In this document: in pieces, positions 1 through 10,113 of the stretch
Layout: every line of letters begins with the position of its first letter
Numbering within the stretch: the first letter of the stretch is position 1
Assembly (NCBI RefSeq): GCF_000176035.2
Contig: NC_015675.1
Span: forward strand, 5,150,001-5,214,000
Origin: Mesorhizobium opportunistum WSM2075
Lineage (GTDB): Bacteria; Pseudomonadota; Alphaproteobacteria; Rhizobiales; Rhizobiaceae
DNA length: 64,000 nt
Reading direction: 5' to 3'
Notes under the pieces: generated by a model
What the model was told of the DNA's origin: nothing
Databases searched by the model: none
The model's input: the letters and a program-made list of their open reading frames with translations, nothing else
Program-made: the position numbers and the translations under genes

Positions 1-1264
1 CATCGCGCAGCTGGCCGGCGATCGCGTCGCCGGTGTTCTTCTGCCATTCGTCCTCGACGGTGATCAGCTCGTGCTCGAAGTCGGCCTGCCCGGCATCCGC
101 CATCAGCTTCTTGGCGCCCGCCGCATCCCGCGTCTTCTTGGGCAGCGGATAGTATTCGGGATGGATCGGGGCGACGTGGTGGTTCTCGCCGACGGTGCCG
201 CGTCCGGCATAGCCGAGCTGCATGACGGCATCGTTGTCGACGGCCATCTGCAGCGCATTACGCACCCGCTGATCGTCATAGGGCTTGTGGGTTACGTTGG
301 TGCGGGCAACCAGCGTGGTCGCTGTCGCGACCTCCGATTTCACCAGATCCATCTTGTCGAGGGCGTCTATGAAGTCGGCTGGCGTTTCGAAATCGAGGTC
401 GATCTCGCCGGAATCGAAGGCATTCAGCGTGGCGTTGAAGTCGGTGCCGTAGTCGATGAACTCGACGCTGTCGAGCGGTGCTTCGCCACCCCACCATTTG
501 CCGTTCTCGCGGCGCTTGACCACCGCTTTCTGGCCGACCGCGTAGGAGACCAGTTCGAAAGCCCCGGTGCCAATTGGCTTGGTGGTCGGGTCGGCGCCAT
601 CCTTGTCGAAGTCGCGATGCACGACCAGTGCGGGATAGTCGGTGAAGCCCGGTATGATCGCAATGTCGGGTTCGTTGAGCTTCAGCTTGACCGTGTGGTC
701 GTCGACCTTGGTGATGGCGCCATCCTTCGCCTTGCCGGTCTTGGTGTCGATCAGCGCGCCGACGCGTGCCGCCATGGAATTGCCGGAAGCACCCTTCTCG
801 CACCAGCGGTTCAGATTGGCGACCACGTCGTCGGCGTTGAAGGCATCGCCATTGTTCCAGGTCACGCCCTTGCGCAGATGCAGCGTGTATTCGGTGGCAT
901 CATCATTGACGTCCCAGCTTTCGAGCAGGACCGGCTCGAACGTGAACTGGTGGGTGTAGCGGACAAGCGGCTCGAGCCAAGTCCGGGTGACGTTTGCCAT
1001 TTCCGTCCAGTCATAGGTGCGCGGGTCCTTCTGCGCCTTGACCGACATCGCGACATGCAGCGTCCCACCCTTTTTCGGTTCTTCCGCCAGGGCTTTTGTC
1101 GGCGCGGCAAGGCCTATCATGCCATAGGCGAAAGCCGTCGTGGCGCCGAAGGCGCTGGCCAATGCCAGGAATTCGCGCCGGTCCATGCGACCCGCGCGCG
1201 CGTCCTCAGCCATCGCCTCTATGGCGGCGGGGACCCGGTCGCTATTGCTTCTGAAAAGTGTCAT
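1..1264 (-). CDS. Tat-exported ABC transporter substrate-binding protein, family 5 (peptide/opine type), 3' end cut by window edge
   Basis: Periplasmic solute-binding subunit of an ABC importer of the peptide/nickel (SBP_bac_5) family; the substrate cannot be told from sequence. The start ATG at 1264 is preceded by GGGAGAG. A twin-arginine signal ([12 protein letters not shown] at about residues 29-30) and a hydrophobic stretch lead to a mature start near [10 protein letters not shown], typical of the family. Conserved family features follow, such as [17 protein letters not shown], and the protein continues past base 1 with about 420 residues visible. It ends the same strand run as the MttB-like methyltransferase gene 44 bases upstream, so the two are probably co-transcribed. 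That suggests, without proving it, uptake of a methylated amine or similar compound. Tat export is unusual for this family but seen in rhizobia. Confidence 0.85.
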   Translation of the reverse strand, partial: MTLFRSNSDRVPAAIEAMAEDARAGRMDRREFLALASAFGATTAFAYGMIGLAAPTKALAEEPKKGGTLHVAMSVKAQKDPRTYDWTEMANVTRTWLEPLVRYTHQFTFEPVLLESWDVNDDATEYTLHLRKGVTWNNGDAFNADDVVANLNRWCEKGASGNSMAARVGALIDTKTGKAKDGAITKVDDHTVKLKLNEPDIAIIPGFTDYPALVVHRDFDKDGADPTTKPIGTGAFELVSYAVGQKAVVKRRENGKWWGGEAPLDSVEFIDYGTDFNATLNAFDSGEIDLDFETPADFIDALDKMDLVKSEVATATTLVARTNVTHKPYDDQRVRNALQMAVDNDAVMQLGYAGRGTVGENHHVAPIHPEYYPLPKKTRDAAGAKKLMADAGQADFEHELITVEDEWQKNTGDAIAGQLRD

Positions 1265-1307
1265 TTCGCTCTCCCATTGGTTTCGTCGGTTCTTTGCCCG
1301 TTCTCTC

Positions 1308-2858
1308 TCAACTAACGCTGTCCGGCAGCTTTTCCTCGCGCCGGGCGATAAAATCCGCGAGACCCTCGGCGACACCCTCATCGAGCTTCGGCTCTTCATA
1401 GTCGGCGAGCATGTTGCGCGCTTTCTCGCGGCCGCGGGTGTCGTGGTCCTTCGCCCCTTCGGCCTTCCACTGTTCGAACGAATTGAAGTCCATGATCGAG
1501 GGCATGAAGAAAGCGGACTCGAAATGTTCGAGCGTATGCTGGGTGCCGAGGAAATGGCCCTGCGGCCCCACTTCGCGGATTGCCGCCATCGCTTCCTTGA
1601 AGTCGTCGAACGGCAGCCCGCCGGCATATTTGTACCAGCCGATGAGCTGTTCGCAGTCGGTGGCGAATTTCGAATAGCCGCAGGTCAGCCCCGCCTCCAG
1701 CCATCCGGCGGAATGCCAGATGTAGTTGGCGCCGGCGAGGATGGCGGCGTGCATCAGCATGTTCGCCTCGTAGCCGGCCTGGGCGTCGTTGAGCTTCGAG
1801 CCGACATGGAAGCCGGAGGTGCGCCAAGGCAGCCGGTATTTCCTGGCCAGCGCGCCCATCAGGTACATCATCTGGGCCGCCTCCGGCGTGCCGCCCATCG
1901 GCGCCCCGGTCTTCATGTCGACCGTGACCATGAACTGTCCGTAGATCTGCGGCGAACCCGGACGCAAGAGCTGCGTGAAGGCGACGCCGGCCAGCGCTTC
2001 CGCATTGACCTGCGCGACCGCACCGACCGCGGAGGCCGAGGTCGAGGCGCCGCACAGCGCGAAGGGCGCCAGGATCAGCGGCTGGTTGTGGCGCGCATAG
2101 ACCTTCATGGCGTCAAGCATGGTGGCGTCCCACACCAGCGGCGAATTGCAGTTGGTGATCGACACCAGGACGGGATTGTCGCGGACGAACTCCTCGCCGA
2201 ACACGATGCCCGCCATCGCCATCGTGTCCTCGGCGCGTTCCTTCGAGGTGACGATGCCCATGAACGGCTTGTCGGAATGCTTCAGCGCCGAATGGATGAT
2301 GTGGAGGTGACGCTTCGGCACCGCAATTTCCATCGGCTCGCAGATGACCGAGCTCGACGAGTGCAGCGCCGGCGCCATGTAGGCGAGCTTGTGGAAATTG
2401 TTGAGGTCGCCGAGCGAGCCATAGCGCCTGTTGTTGTCGAGGTCGCGCACGTAGGGTGCACCATACATCGGCACGAAGATGGAATTCTTGCCGCCGACGC
2501 GCACGGTACGCTCGGGGTTGCGGGCATTGAGGGTGAACTCCGATGGGACCTTGGAGACCAGTTCCATCAAGAGCGCACGGTCGATACGGACGCGCGTCTC
2601 GGAGACATCGGCTCCGGCGGCCCTCCATAGCGCGATCGCCTCATCGTCGCGGAACTCGCAGCCCACCTCTTCGAGGATCGAGAGCGATTCCTGGTGGATC
2701 AACTCCACCGCCTCGTCAGGGACCATCTGATAGGCGGGGATCTCGCGCACCAGCGTCGGGAACGACGTGACCGGAGCGCCTCGCAGCGCCTTGCGCCCCA
2801 GGCGGCCGCCACTTCTGCGGTTGGCGTGTTCGGTCATGGCAACGGCCGGTGCATTCAT
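1308..2858 (-). CDS. MttB-family (trimethylamine methyltransferase-like) corrinoid methyltransferase, non-pyrrolysine
   Basis: A 516-residue member of the MttB superfamily, whose characterised members move a methyl group from a quaternary or tertiary amine to a corrinoid protein. The start ATG at 2858 has GGAGGATGAG upstream. The family core is recognisable: [17 protein letters not shown] near the N terminus, then [20 protein letters not shown] and [20 protein letters not shown] in the barrel. The archaeal trimethylamine enzyme reads an in-frame TAG as pyrrolysine; this frame is open throughout with no internal TAG, so it belongs to the non-pyrrolysine (MtgB-like) branch. No corrinoid protein gene is visible in the window. 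It is divergent from a LysR regulator and upstream of an ABC binding-protein gene, suggesting a small amine-utilisation locus. The substrate is unknown. Confidence 0.9.
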   Translation of the reverse strand: MNAPAVAMTEHANRRSGGRLGRKALRGAPVTSFPTLVREIPAYQMVPDEAVELIHQESLSILEEVGCEFRDDEAIALWRAAGADVSETRVRIDRALLMELVSKVPSEFTLNARNPERTVRVGGKNSIFVPMYGAPYVRDLDNNRRYGSLGDLNNFHKLAYMAPALHSSSSVICEPMEIAVPKRHLHIIHSALKHSDKPFMGIVTSKERAEDTMAMAGIVFGEEFVRDNPVLVSITNCNSPLVWDATMLDAMKVYARHNQPLILAPFALCGASTSASAVGAVAQVNAEALAGVAFTQLLRPGSPQIYGQFMVTVDMKTGAPMGGTPEAAQMMYLMGALARKYRLPWRTSGFHVGSKLNDAQAGYEANMLMHAAILAGANYIWHSAGWLEAGLTCGYSKFATDCEQLIGWYKYAGGLPFDDFKEAMAAIREVGPQGHFLGTQHTLEHFESAFFMPSIMDFNSFEQWKAEGAKDHDTRGREKARNMLADYEEPKLDEGVAEGLADFIARREEKLPDSVS

Positions 2859-2950
2859 GGCAACTCATCCTCCAACAGCCCCGTCAACTTAGCGAGCCGA
2901 GATATAGCTGTGACGCTGGAAAATCCTGATCTCTTGTATAAACTCTCCTT

Positions 2951-3853
2951 ATGCGAAGCCTGCGCCACCTCCTGCCCTCGGCCGGCAGCCTGATCGTCTT
3001 CGAGGCGGCCGGCCGGCTGTCGAGCTTCACCGCCGCCGGTCGCGAGCTCGGCATGACGCAGGCGGCCGTCTCCTACGCCGTGCGCGGGCTTGAGGAAAAA
3101 CTCGGCGCCAAGCTCTTCCAGCGCCGCCACCGCCAGGTTCTCCTAACGGAAGCCGGCGAGCGCTTCCACGCCGACGTCTCGCTCGGGCTGTCGCATATCC
3201 GCAAGTCGGCGGAGGATCTGCGCCTGCAGGCGACCGGCGGCCATGTGACGCTCGCCGCCTCGACCGCCTTCGGCTCGTTCTGGATGATGCCGCGCCTGCA
3301 GCAGTTCCGCGACGAACTGCCGGGCGTCGATCTGCGCATCCAGACCGCCGACCGCGACCTCGACATCATCGCCGAGGGCATCCCGCTCGGCGTGCGCGGC
3401 GGCGTGCCGCGCGACTGGCCGGATTATCATTCGCTTTCGCTTGCCGACGAGGAGATCTTCCCGGTTGCGGGCCCCAACTATCTGGCGAAGTTTGGGCTGC
3501 CGGAGACCGTCGCTGAACTTGCCATGCACCGGCTCATCCATCTGGAGGAGCCCTACCGCGAGGCCCCGAACTGGGACGAATGGTTCGCGTCAGCCGGAAC
3601 CAGCCTGCGCAATGCCGAGCGCGGATTGCGCATCAATGACTATGCCCTGGTGATTCAGGCGGTCATGGAGGGCCAAGGCATATCGCTCGGCTGGCGTCAT
3701 CTCGTCGAGCGCCTCGTGGCATCTGGGCTGTTGGTGCCCGTGACGGATCATGTGCTGAGGACCGGCATCGGATTCCACGTCATCTGGCCGAAGAACCGCG
3801 AACTCAGCGACAATGCCCGCAAGGTCAGGGATTGGCTGGTCGCGCAGGCATAG
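2951..3853 (+). CDS. LysR-family transcriptional regulator (GcvA-like)
   Basis: A 300-residue LysR-type regulator. The N-terminal winged helix is clear at residues 10-70 ([21 protein letters not shown], then [20 protein letters not shown]), followed by a LysR substrate domain with the GcvA-like phrase [20 protein letters not shown]. It diverges from the MttB-like gene with 92 bases between start codons. LysR proteins commonly control the divergent neighbour, so it is the likely regulator of the methyltransferase/transport genes; this is inference. No strong ribosome-binding site precedes the ATG at 2951. A TATAAA-like segment lies only about 10 bases upstream, so the transcript may have a very short leader or the true start may lie elsewhere. 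Confidence 0.9.
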   Translation: MRSLRHLLPSAGSLIVFEAAGRLSSFTAAGRELGMTQAAVSYAVRGLEEKLGAKLFQRRHRQVLLTEAGERFHADVSLGLSHIRKSAEDLRLQATGGHVTLAASTAFGSFWMMPRLQQFRDELPGVDLRIQTADRDLDIIAEGIPLGVRGGVPRDWPDYHSLSLADEEIFPVAGPNYLAKFGLPETVAELAMHRLIHLEEPYREAPNWDEWFASAGTSLRNAERGLRINDYALVIQAVMEGQGISLGWRHLVERLVASGLLVPVTDHVLRTGIGFHVIWPKNRELSDNARKVRDWLVAQA

Positions 3854-3909
3854 TTCGTTTGCTCAGTTCGCCCTCGCCCGCGCGATACGAATCCGCCTAT
3901 ACTGTCGTC

Positions 3910-5784
3910 ATGCCCATTCGCCAGCTTTCCGAAACGATGATCAACCAGATCGCCGCCGGCGAAGTCATCGAGCGTCCGGCAAGCGTGGTCAAGGAACTGG
4001 TCGAGAACGCGCTCGATGCCGGTGCGAGCAAGGTCGAGGTTGTCACCGCTGGCGGCGGGCTAAACCTGATCCGGGTCACCGATGACGGCTCCGGCATCCC
4101 CGAACATGAGCTTTCGCTGGCCATCGCGCGCCACTGCACGTCCAAGCTTGCCGAGGATATCCACGACATTCGCTCACTCGGTTTTCGCGGTGAGGCGCTG
4201 CCATCGATCGGCTCGGTGTCGCGGCTGTCGATCCGCTCGCGCACAGCCCTGGGCGATAGCGCCGCCGAGATCGGCATCGAGGGCGGCCGCATCCTGCCCG
4301 TCAGGCCGGCGGCGGCCAATCGCGGCACCACGGTCGAGGTGCGCGACCTGTTCTTCGCAACACCGGCACGGCTGAAATTCATGAAGGGCGAGCGCGCCGA
4401 AAGCTCGGCCATCAGCGACGTGGTCAAGCGCATCGCCATCGCCTTTCCCGCCGTGCGGTTCACACTGGCCGGCTCCGACCGCTCGACGCTGGAATTGCCG
4501 GCAACCGACGAAAGTGCCGAAGGCAGCCTGCGCCGCGTCGCCCAGGTGATGGGTGCCGAGTTTCCCGACAATTCCATCGCCATCGACGCGATGCGCGAAG
4601 GCGTGCATCTGACGGGGCACGTTTCGATCCCCTCCTTCACCCGCGCCAACGCGCTGCAGCAATATGCCTATGTCAACGGCCGGCCGGTGCGCGACAAGCT
4701 GATCGCCGGCGCCATCCGAGGCGCCTTCGCCGATGTCCTGCCGCGCGACCGCCACGCGGTGACGGTGCTGTTCCTGACTCTCGATCCGGGAACCGTCGAC
4801 GTCAACGTCCACCCGGCCAAGGCCGACGTCCGTTTTCGCGATCCGGGCCTGGTGCGCGGGCTGATCGTCGGCGCCATTCGCCAGGCACTGGCCGATGCCG
4901 GCATCCGTTCAGCCACCACGGGAGCGGCCGGCATGATGGCGGCGTTCCGGCCGAGTGCCGCATCCTACGGCCATGGCGGCCCGGCCAACGGCCATCGCAG
5001 CTACGAAGCATCGTACCACGCCTCCGGCTCGGCCGGTTTCGATCCGGCGCGATCGTCGCAGCGTCCGCTCGATATGGGTTTTGAAGGCGGAGGATTCGAA
5101 CACCGCGGTTTGCGCGAGCCCGACCAGGCGGCGTTCGATGCCGGCCCGCTTGCCAGCGCCGATGCGCGCGCCGGGCAGAGCGAGGCGGCCGAGACGCTGC
5201 TCGGCGCGGTGCTCGGCGCGGCACGCGCGCAGGTGCACGAGAACTACATCGTGGCGCAAACCCGCGATTCGCTGGTCATCGTCGACCAGCATGCCGCGCA
5301 TGAGCGGCTGGTCTATGAAGCGCTGAAGAACGCGCTGCATTCGCGGCCGGTCCCCTCCCAGATGCTGCTTCTGCCGGAAATCATCGATCTGCCGGAAGAG
5401 GATGCCGAGCGGCTCGCCATGCATTCGGAAACGCTCGCCCGCTTCGGGCTCGGCATCGAGCGTTTCGGTCCGGGCGCCGTCGCGGTGCGCGAGACGCCGT
5501 CGATGCTGGGCGAGACCAATGTCGGCCAATTGGTGCGCGACCTCGCCGACGAGATCGCCGACAACGACACGGTCGAGACGCTGAAGGAGCGGCTGGACAA
5601 GATCGCGGCCACCATGGCCTGCCACGGATCGGTGCGCTCCGGCCGGCTGCTCAAGCCCGAGGAGATGAACGCGCTGCTGCGGCAGATGGAGGCGACGCCG
5701 GGCTCCGGAACCTGCAACCATGGGCGGCCGACCTATATCGAGCTCAAACTGGCTGATATCGAGCGGCTGTTCGGGCGGCGGTGA
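3910..5784 (+). CDS. mutL: DNA mismatch repair protein MutL
   Basis: A 624-residue MutL. The GHKL ATPase motifs are all present: [27 protein letters not shown] and [10 protein letters not shown] within the first 110 residues. The C-terminal dimerisation domain holds [12 protein letters not shown] near residue 459, matching the DQHA(X)2E(X)4E endonuclease motif found in MutL of bacteria without MutH, plus CNHGRP near the end. This MutL is therefore expected to nick DNA itself. The frame extends upstream to 3832, but the ATG at 3910 begins the conserved [18 protein letters not shown] opening, so it is chosen. A low-complexity Gly/Ser/His linker at about residues 340-430 separates the two domains, as usual. 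The gene starts 56 bases after the LysR stop. Confidence 0.97.
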   Translation: MPIRQLSETMINQIAAGEVIERPASVVKELVENALDAGASKVEVVTAGGGLNLIRVTDDGSGIPEHELSLAIARHCTSKLAEDIHDIRSLGFRGEALPSIGSVSRLSIRSRTALGDSAAEIGIEGGRILPVRPAAANRGTTVEVRDLFFATPARLKFMKGERAESSAISDVVKRIAIAFPAVRFTLAGSDRSTLELPATDESAEGSLRRVAQVMGAEFPDNSIAIDAMREGVHLTGHVSIPSFTRANALQQYAYVNGRPVRDKLIAGAIRGAFADVLPRDRHAVTVLFLTLDPGTVDVNVHPAKADVRFRDPGLVRGLIVGAIRQALADAGIRSATTGAAGMMAAFRPSAASYGHGGPANGHRSYEASYHASGSAGFDPARSSQRPLDMGFEGGGFEHRGLREPDQAAFDAGPLASADARAGQSEAAETLLGAVLGAARAQVHENYIVAQTRDSLVIVDQHAAHERLVYEALKNALHSRPVPSQMLLLPEIIDLPEEDAERLAMHSETLARFGLGIERFGPGAVAVRETPSMLGETNVGQLVRDLADEIADNDTVETLKERLDKIAATMACHGSVRSGRLLKPEEMNALLRQMEATPGSGTCNHGRPTYIELKLADIERLFGRR

Positions 5785-5814
5785 AGGCAGGGCGGCCCCC
5801 TCCGTCGGCGCCAA

Positions 5815-5927
5815 GCACCCCCACCCGGACCTTCGGTCCGACCTCCCCACAAGGAGGAGGTAGGGAGCCTCGCTCTTTACCCTCCCCCTTGTGGGGAGGG
5901 TCGCTGCGAAGCAGCGGGGTGGGGGTC
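5815..5927. repeat. Intergenic inverted-repeat element (rhizobial mosaic type)
   Basis: Two arms of about 47 bases face each other. The left arm reads GCACCCCCACCC, a small hairpin GGACC-TTC-GGTCC, then CCTCCCCACAAG. The right arm is its reverse complement in the outer and inner parts but has a different small hairpin, GCTGC-TTC-GCAGC. The structure is thus kept while the hairpin stem sequence differs. It lies just downstream of mutL and is non-coding. A related element sits at 20954-21103. Confidence 0.75.
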
Positions 5928-5957
5928 CGAAAAGAGCCGCTTAAGCGGCTCTTTTCG
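5928..5957. terminator. Perfect 30-base palindrome, candidate bidirectional terminator
   Basis: The 15-base half CGAAAAGAGCCGCTT is followed at once by its exact reverse complement. The hairpin has A-rich and T-rich ends on both strands and lies between the convergent mutL and EamA genes, so it could end transcription from both sides. Confidence 0.6.
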
Positions 5958-5985
5958 AATCAAGGAACAATCCCAACTCCCTGAT

Positions 5986-6879
5986 TCACCGCTTCAAATT
6001 GACCACGATCACACCCCCGAGCGCCAGTGCGCCGCCGAGGATGCCGAGCAGGGTCGGCACTTCGCCGAGCCAGAAGAAGCCGATCAGGGCGGACACCGGC
6101 GAGACCAGATAGAGGAAATTCGAGGCACGCGCCGCAGGCAGGCGCGACAGGGCGGTCGCCCAGGCGGCATAGGCGATCAGGCTCGGCACGATGCCGAGAT
6201 AGATGACGGCGCCGAGACCGGCGGTGTCGGCGACAGCCGCCTGCTGGAAAGCGGCAGGCAGGAAGGGCGCAAGGCAGAGCGCGCCGAGCACCATGTTGGA
6301 GGCTGAAATGGTCAGCGGATGGTGGCGGGCGAACAGCGGCTTCTGGACGATGGTGTTGACGGCCGAGCACAGCGCTGAGCCCAGCACCAGCAGAGCGCCG
6401 GCATTGAAGTGCAGGCCGTTGCCGTCGGCCATGGCAATGATGCCGATGCCGGCGAAGGAAATAACGGTGCCGAGCCACGCCATGCCGGAGAAGCGCTCGC
6501 CCAGAAGCGCCATCGCCATGATGGCGGTGAAGATCGGGCTGACATTGATGATGAAGCCGGCGGCACCGGCCGAGACGGTCAGTTCGCCGAAATTGAGCAT
6601 GGCGGTGTAGAGCGCGACGAAGATGGCGCCGCCAAAGGCGAAGCGCCACAATTCGCCGATCCTGGGCAGCGCCGGGCGCTTGACGGCAAGGAAGATCGCC
6701 GCCGGTACCGCGGCGATGGCGAAGCGCATGGCGCCGAGTTCCAGCGGCTGAAAGGCAGCGAGGCCGGCGCGGATCGCCGGGAAGGCGGACGCCCAGCCGA
6801 CCACCGTCAGGGCCACGGCGACGATAGCCGTGGTATCCATGCGCTGTGTCTGATTCAACGTGCCCGTCATCGCGCCCAT
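5986..6879 (-). CDS. EamA/DMT-superfamily inner-membrane transporter
   Basis: A 297-residue protein with two EamA repeats and about ten hydrophobic segments, the drug/metabolite transporter layout (for example VVGWASAFPAIRAGLAAFQP at the first helix and PSLIAYAAWATALSRLPAARA in the second half). The frame is open further upstream, but the ATG at 6879 has AAGGAGAGTGAG directly before it and fits the family N terminus. It diverges from a LysR regulator with 92 bases between starts, an arrangement in which the regulator often controls the exporter. The substrate is not predictable; relatives export amino acids or metabolites. Confidence 0.9.
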   Translation of the reverse strand: MGAMTGTLNQTQRMDTTAIVAVALTVVGWASAFPAIRAGLAAFQPLELGAMRFAIAAVPAAIFLAVKRPALPRIGELWRFAFGGAIFVALYTAMLNFGELTVSAGAAGFIINVSPIFTAIMAMALLGERFSGMAWLGTVISFAGIGIIAMADGNGLHFNAGALLVLGSALCSAVNTIVQKPLFARHHPLTISASNMVLGALCLAPFLPAAFQQAAVADTAGLGAVIYLGIVPSLIAYAAWATALSRLPAARASNFLYLVSPVSALIGFFWLGEVPTLLGILGGALALGGVIVVNLKR

Positions 6880-6971
6880 CTCACTCTCCTTGTGTTCTTC
6901 TCGTCCTGAAAGGCAGAAAACGTCTTTTTCGGTCCGTTGACAAACGACCAAATCGAGGATCACCTGTGACT

Positions 6972-7898
6972 ATGGATCACAGCTCAGATACGATGGTGCC
7001 TCTCGAAACCCTGCGGGCCTTCGACGCGGCGGCGCGAACCGGCAGCTTTTCGGCGGCGGCCGAGAAACTCAACATCACCCACGGCGCGGTCAGCCGGCAG
7101 ATCGCCAAGCTCGAGGATTGGCTGGGGCTGAAAGTGTTCGACCGGGGCGCCCGGGGCGTCTCGCTGACGATCGAAGGCAACCGGCTGCATCTGCGCACGT
7201 CGGAAGCTTTCGCGCTGATATCGAGCCATTCCGACCGCTGGGTAGAGCCGCGCGGCACGGCGGTCGTGCGGCTGACCTCGATCCCGTCGGTGAGCGGGCT
7301 TTGGCTGATGCCGCGCATGGCGGCCCTGGAGAACAATCCCTCCAAGCTGCGCATCGTGCTCGATGTCGACGTCCGCCAGGCCGACCTTGCCGACGAGGGC
7401 ATCGACCTGTCGATCCGCTGTGGCCGCGGCGGCATTCCGGGCCGTGTTTCGGTGCAGCTTTTCGAAGAGCATGTCTTCCCAGTCGCCTCACCGGAGTTGG
7501 CGCGCGAGATCGGCCGCGGTGACCCGGCCCGGCTGCTCAAATTTCCGCTGATCAACGATTCCGACGCCTCCGGCTGGCGTGCCTGGTTCGCGGCGCAAGG
7601 CATGGACTACCGGCCGCGCCCGCAGGACCGCCGCTTCGAGGATTACAATCTGGTGCTCGACGCGGCCGCCTATGGGCTTGGCATCGCGCTGGCGCGGCCG
7701 CCGCTGAGCGGGCATCAGCTGACGTCGGGCCGCATCACCGCCGTCGATGAGCGCACAGCGCTCAATCCGGTGTCCTACTGGCTCGATCGGCCGATGGGAC
7801 GGCCACGCACGGCCGCGGCCGATCTCGCCCGCCGCATCGCGCAGCAGGCTGGCTTGGCGGCGGAGAAGATCGAGGCGTTCATAGAGGCCGAGCGATAG
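6972..7898 (+). CDS. LysR-family transcriptional regulator
   Basis: A 308-residue LysR protein. The helix-turn-helix lies at residues 10-70 (LRAFDAAARTGSFSAAAEKL and HGAVSRQIAKLEDWLG), followed by an effector domain with the GcvA-like sequence LADEGIDLSIRCGRGG. The ATG at 6972 gives a standard LysR N terminus; a second ATG at 6993 (MVPLETLRAF) is an equally plausible start. It diverges from the EamA transporter gene, its probable target by the usual LysR layout. The inducer is unknown. Confidence 0.9.
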   Translation: MDHSSDTMVPLETLRAFDAAARTGSFSAAAEKLNITHGAVSRQIAKLEDWLGLKVFDRGARGVSLTIEGNRLHLRTSEAFALISSHSDRWVEPRGTAVVRLTSIPSVSGLWLMPRMAALENNPSKLRIVLDVDVRQADLADEGIDLSIRCGRGGIPGRVSVQLFEEHVFPVASPELAREIGRGDPARLLKFPLINDSDASGWRAWFAAQGMDYRPRPQDRRFEDYNLVLDAAAYGLGIALARPPLSGHQLTSGRITAVDERTALNPVSYWLDRPMGRPRTAAADLARRIAQQAGLAAEKIEAFIEAER

Positions 7899-7928
7899 GC
7901 TCCAACATATTCCTGGCTGATCCGGATT

Positions 7929-8516
7929 TCAGCGAAACAGCAGCAGGACGAAGCCGAAGATCATGGTCGCCAACAGGCCGGTCATGATCGAAACAAAGCC
8001 GATCTTCACCAGCAGGCGTTCGGGGTTCGGCGCCGCACCGTGGGATTGATTGGCCGGTCTGTGCCGTCCTGCCGGTGTATCCGGAACGGCACTGCCGCGT
8101 GGAACCGGAGCCGGCGGCGGGATGAACGACAGCAGGGACAGGCCCGCGGTCCTGGCGGGAGCGTTGTCGTTGGCTGTTGCCGAAGGCGGCACGAAGCCGC
8201 GCTGCGTTTCGGCTTCGGGCGTTGCCTTTCTCGCCGCGACCGTTGCCAGCACCGCCTCGTCCCTCGTCTCGAGCTGCGCCTGATAGGCCTCGACGATACC
8301 GGCCGAAGCAATCTGCTGCGATCTGACGGCCATCGGCACCGCGGGCATCGCCAATAGCGCCGGCGCCGTCCGTTGAGCGAACAAGGAAGGTGTGGCGGGC
8401 TGGACCAATTCCCTGACCAAAGCCGCCCTGACCGGATCGGCTTTCGCCAACGGCACGGGTTGCGGCGTCATCGCTTCCTTGAGCAAGGAAGCCAGGCGGG
8501 CGGAAGAAATATCCAT
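7929..8516 (-). CDS. Hypothetical protein with one C-terminal membrane anchor
   Basis: A 195-residue protein I do not recognise. The start is the ATG at 8516 with GTTGGGGGCACG before it; an upstream in-frame start at 8543 lacks support. Most of the sequence is Ala/Pro-rich and probably disordered, and the last 25 residues form one hydrophobic helix (IGFVSIMTGLLATMIFGFVL) ending in LLLFR. This fits a tail-anchored inner-membrane protein facing the cytoplasm. The neighbours are a convergent LysR gene and the divergent DUF2093 gene, which give no functional clue. Confidence 0.65.
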   Translation of the reverse strand: MDISSARLASLLKEAMTPQPVPLAKADPVRAALVRELVQPATPSLFAQRTAPALLAMPAVPMAVRSQQIASAGIVEAYQAQLETRDEAVLATVAARKATPEAETQRGFVPPSATANDNAPARTAGLSLLSFIPPPAPVPRGSAVPDTPAGRHRPANQSHGAAPNPERLLVKIGFVSIMTGLLATMIFGFVLLLFR

Positions 8517-8642
8517 CGTGCCCCCAACAAAAGCGCTTTTCACACCTGTCGTAGCGCCTCAGCATTGTCTGAGGCTTGTCGCATGCTTGACCCGGCCGCA
8601 GATTTGTGGCGATGAAATCTCCATGACATTCGGCACCAGCGC

Positions 8643-8876
8643 ATGATGAACCGTTTTGAAGGCCCGGGCGGCAAGGAAGCCCGCATCCGCTACCTCGATG
8701 GCGATTTCCAGGTCACCAGCCCCGGCTCGTTCGTGCGCTGTGCCGTGACAGGGGAAAGCATCCCGTTGGATGAACTGAAATACTGGAGCGTCGCCAGGCA
8801 GGAGCCTTATGCGAGCGCCACCGCTTCGCTGCGCCGCGAAATCGAAGTGCATCCGGAGCTGCGCAGGCGCAGCTAG
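8643..8876 (+). CDS. DUF2093 family protein
   Basis: A 77-residue protein matching the small alphaproteobacterial DUF2093 family, recognised by RIRYLDGDFQVTSPGSFVRC and PLDELKYWSVARQEPYASA. Its function is unknown. The single cysteine in VRCAVTG is followed by a conserved Pro-Leu-Asp-Glu-Leu stretch. Two adjacent ATG codons (8643 and 8646) are possible starts. The stop codon lies within a palindromic repeat (8874-8914), which may form the transcript end. It converges on lpxK. Confidence 0.85.
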   Translation: MMNRFEGPGGKEARIRYLDGDFQVTSPGSFVRCAVTGESIPLDELKYWSVARQEPYASATASLRREIEVHPELRRRS

Positions 8877-8972
8877 AGCGTTTCACCGTTTCATGGAAAC
8901 GGCGAATCGCTCTAACTCTTTGTTTTGACGCAATTCCGGACGGAAAACCGTTCACACTTTTCCTGGAATTGC
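8874..8972. repeat. Two adjacent short palindromic repeats
   Basis: The first palindrome, 8874-8914, has outer TAGAGCG/CGCTCTA and inner CCGTTTC/GGAAACGG arms. The second, 8930-8972, is bounded by GCAATTCC/GGAATTGC around GGAAAACC and CACTTTTCC. The second is nearly identical to 22561-22613. The pair fills the gap between the convergent DUF2093 and lpxK genes and may act as their terminators. Confidence 0.7.
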
Positions 8973-9998
8973 TTAGCCCTTCAGCTTGCGCTGCCGCCAG
9001 GCATCGAGCGTTTCCTCGATGATGCGCTCAGGCACATGGTCGAGTTCGAACACCGTGTCGATTTCCAGCACGTCGAGGCGGTCGAGGAAGTCCTGCGGGG
9101 CGCCGTGGCGCAGTCGGGCGGCATCCTTGGCCGTGGTGATGAGGGCGAGGCCTTCGGCGCGCGCCGTCATCGCCAGTTCGGCCAGCTCGTCCTCGGCGTA
9201 GAAATGATGGTCCGGGAAGGGCCGCGAAAGAGCCACCTCGCCGCCGGCCTCCCGAATGGTGTCGAAGAATTTCTCGGGATGGCCGATGCCGGCGAAGGCC
9301 AGGAACCGCTTGCCGGCGAGCCCCGCCTTGCTGCTTGGCTCGGTGTGGGCCTCGAAGATCGGCCGGCCGGCACGCGCGGCCTGGCGCACCACGGGGTCGG
9401 CGGCGTTGCCCTCGCCCATCTTCAAGAGCCCGCTGGTGAAGACCAGCTGGTCGACGATTTTGGCCCGGAGCGGGCCGCCCGGGATGACGCGGCCATTGCC
9501 GATGCCGTAGCGGGCATCGACCACGACCAGCGCGTAGTCGATATGGATGCGCGCGCTCTGAAATCCGTCATCCATGATCAGGAAGTCGCAGCCGTGCCTT
9601 TCCAGCAGCAGCCGGGCGCCGGCGGCGCGATTGGGCGTCACCGCAACTGGCGCATGTTCGGCGAGCAGCAGCGGCTCGTCGCCGACATGCCTGGCGCTGT
9701 CGTGATGGCTATCGACGACATGCGGCTCGGCGAAAGAGCCGCCATGGCCGCGCGACAGGAAGCCGGGCTTGAGCTGCATGCGCTTGGCCTGTTGGGCGAG
9801 CGCGATGGCCACCGGCGTCTTGCCGGTGCCGCCGACGGTGAAATTGCCGACGCACAGGACCGGCGCCTCGATCTTCTCGCGCCGCGCGCGCCGCATGCCG
9901 CGGCCGGCGACGAACGCATAGACGGCCGACAGCGGCGACAGTGCCAGGACTTTCCAGTCCGGCTCTTCCCACCAGAATGGTGGTGCTTCGGACGCCAC
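8973..9998 (-). CDS. lpxK: Tetraacyldisaccharide 4'-kinase LpxK
   Basis: A 341-residue inner-membrane kinase that phosphorylates the 4' position of the lipid A disaccharide. The Walker A motif reads VGGTGKTPVAIALA near residues 56-70, and the family signature DDGFQSARIHIDYALVVVDA follows. The N-terminal hydrophobic segment (VLALSPLSAVYAFVAGRGMR) would anchor the protein. It is the last gene of a minus-strand envelope cluster after waaA, separated from it by 115 bases that hold two palindromic repeats. The length is normal for the family. Confidence 0.96.
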   Translation of the reverse strand: MASEAPPFWWEEPDWKVLALSPLSAVYAFVAGRGMRRARREKIEAPVLCVGNFTVGGTGKTPVAIALAQQAKRMQLKPGFLSRGHGGSFAEPHVVDSHHDSARHVGDEPLLLAEHAPVAVTPNRAAGARLLLERHGCDFLIMDDGFQSARIHIDYALVVVDARYGIGNGRVIPGGPLRAKIVDQLVFTSGLLKMGEGNAADPVVRQAARAGRPIFEAHTEPSSKAGLAGKRFLAFAGIGHPEKFFDTIREAGGEVALSRPFPDHHFYAEDELAELAMTARAEGLALITTAKDAARLRHGAPQDFLDRLDVLEIDTVFELDHVPERIIEETLDAWRQRKLKG

Positions 9999-10000
9999 GT

Positions 10001-10105
10001 TAGAGCATGATGCCGAAAAGTGTGAAACGGTTTTCGGGTGACATCATGCTCTATCTCCTTGATTTAGAGGCGGATTCAGATTTCAGGTCGAATAGACCTG
10101 AAATC
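10001..10105. repeat. Short palindromic repeats between waaA and lpxK
   Basis: The 10001-10053 element starts TAGAGCATGATG and ends CATCATGCTCTA, with CCGAAAAGTGTGA and CGGTTTTCGG inside; this is a form common in rhizobial intergenic DNA. A second hairpin at 10079-10105 has a perfect 11-base stem GATTTCAGGTC around the loop GAATA. Confidence 0.75.
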
Positions 10106-10113
10106 ATCCGGCT

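Noticed and set aside
71..1315. 414-codon plus-strand frame at the left edge
   Set aside because: It is antisense to the Tat-exported binding protein, which has signal, ribosome-binding site and family motifs.
1308..2858. Pyrrolysine (TAG read-through) in the MttB-like gene
   Set aside because: The frame is open from start to stop with no internal TAG, and no pyl genes are visible.
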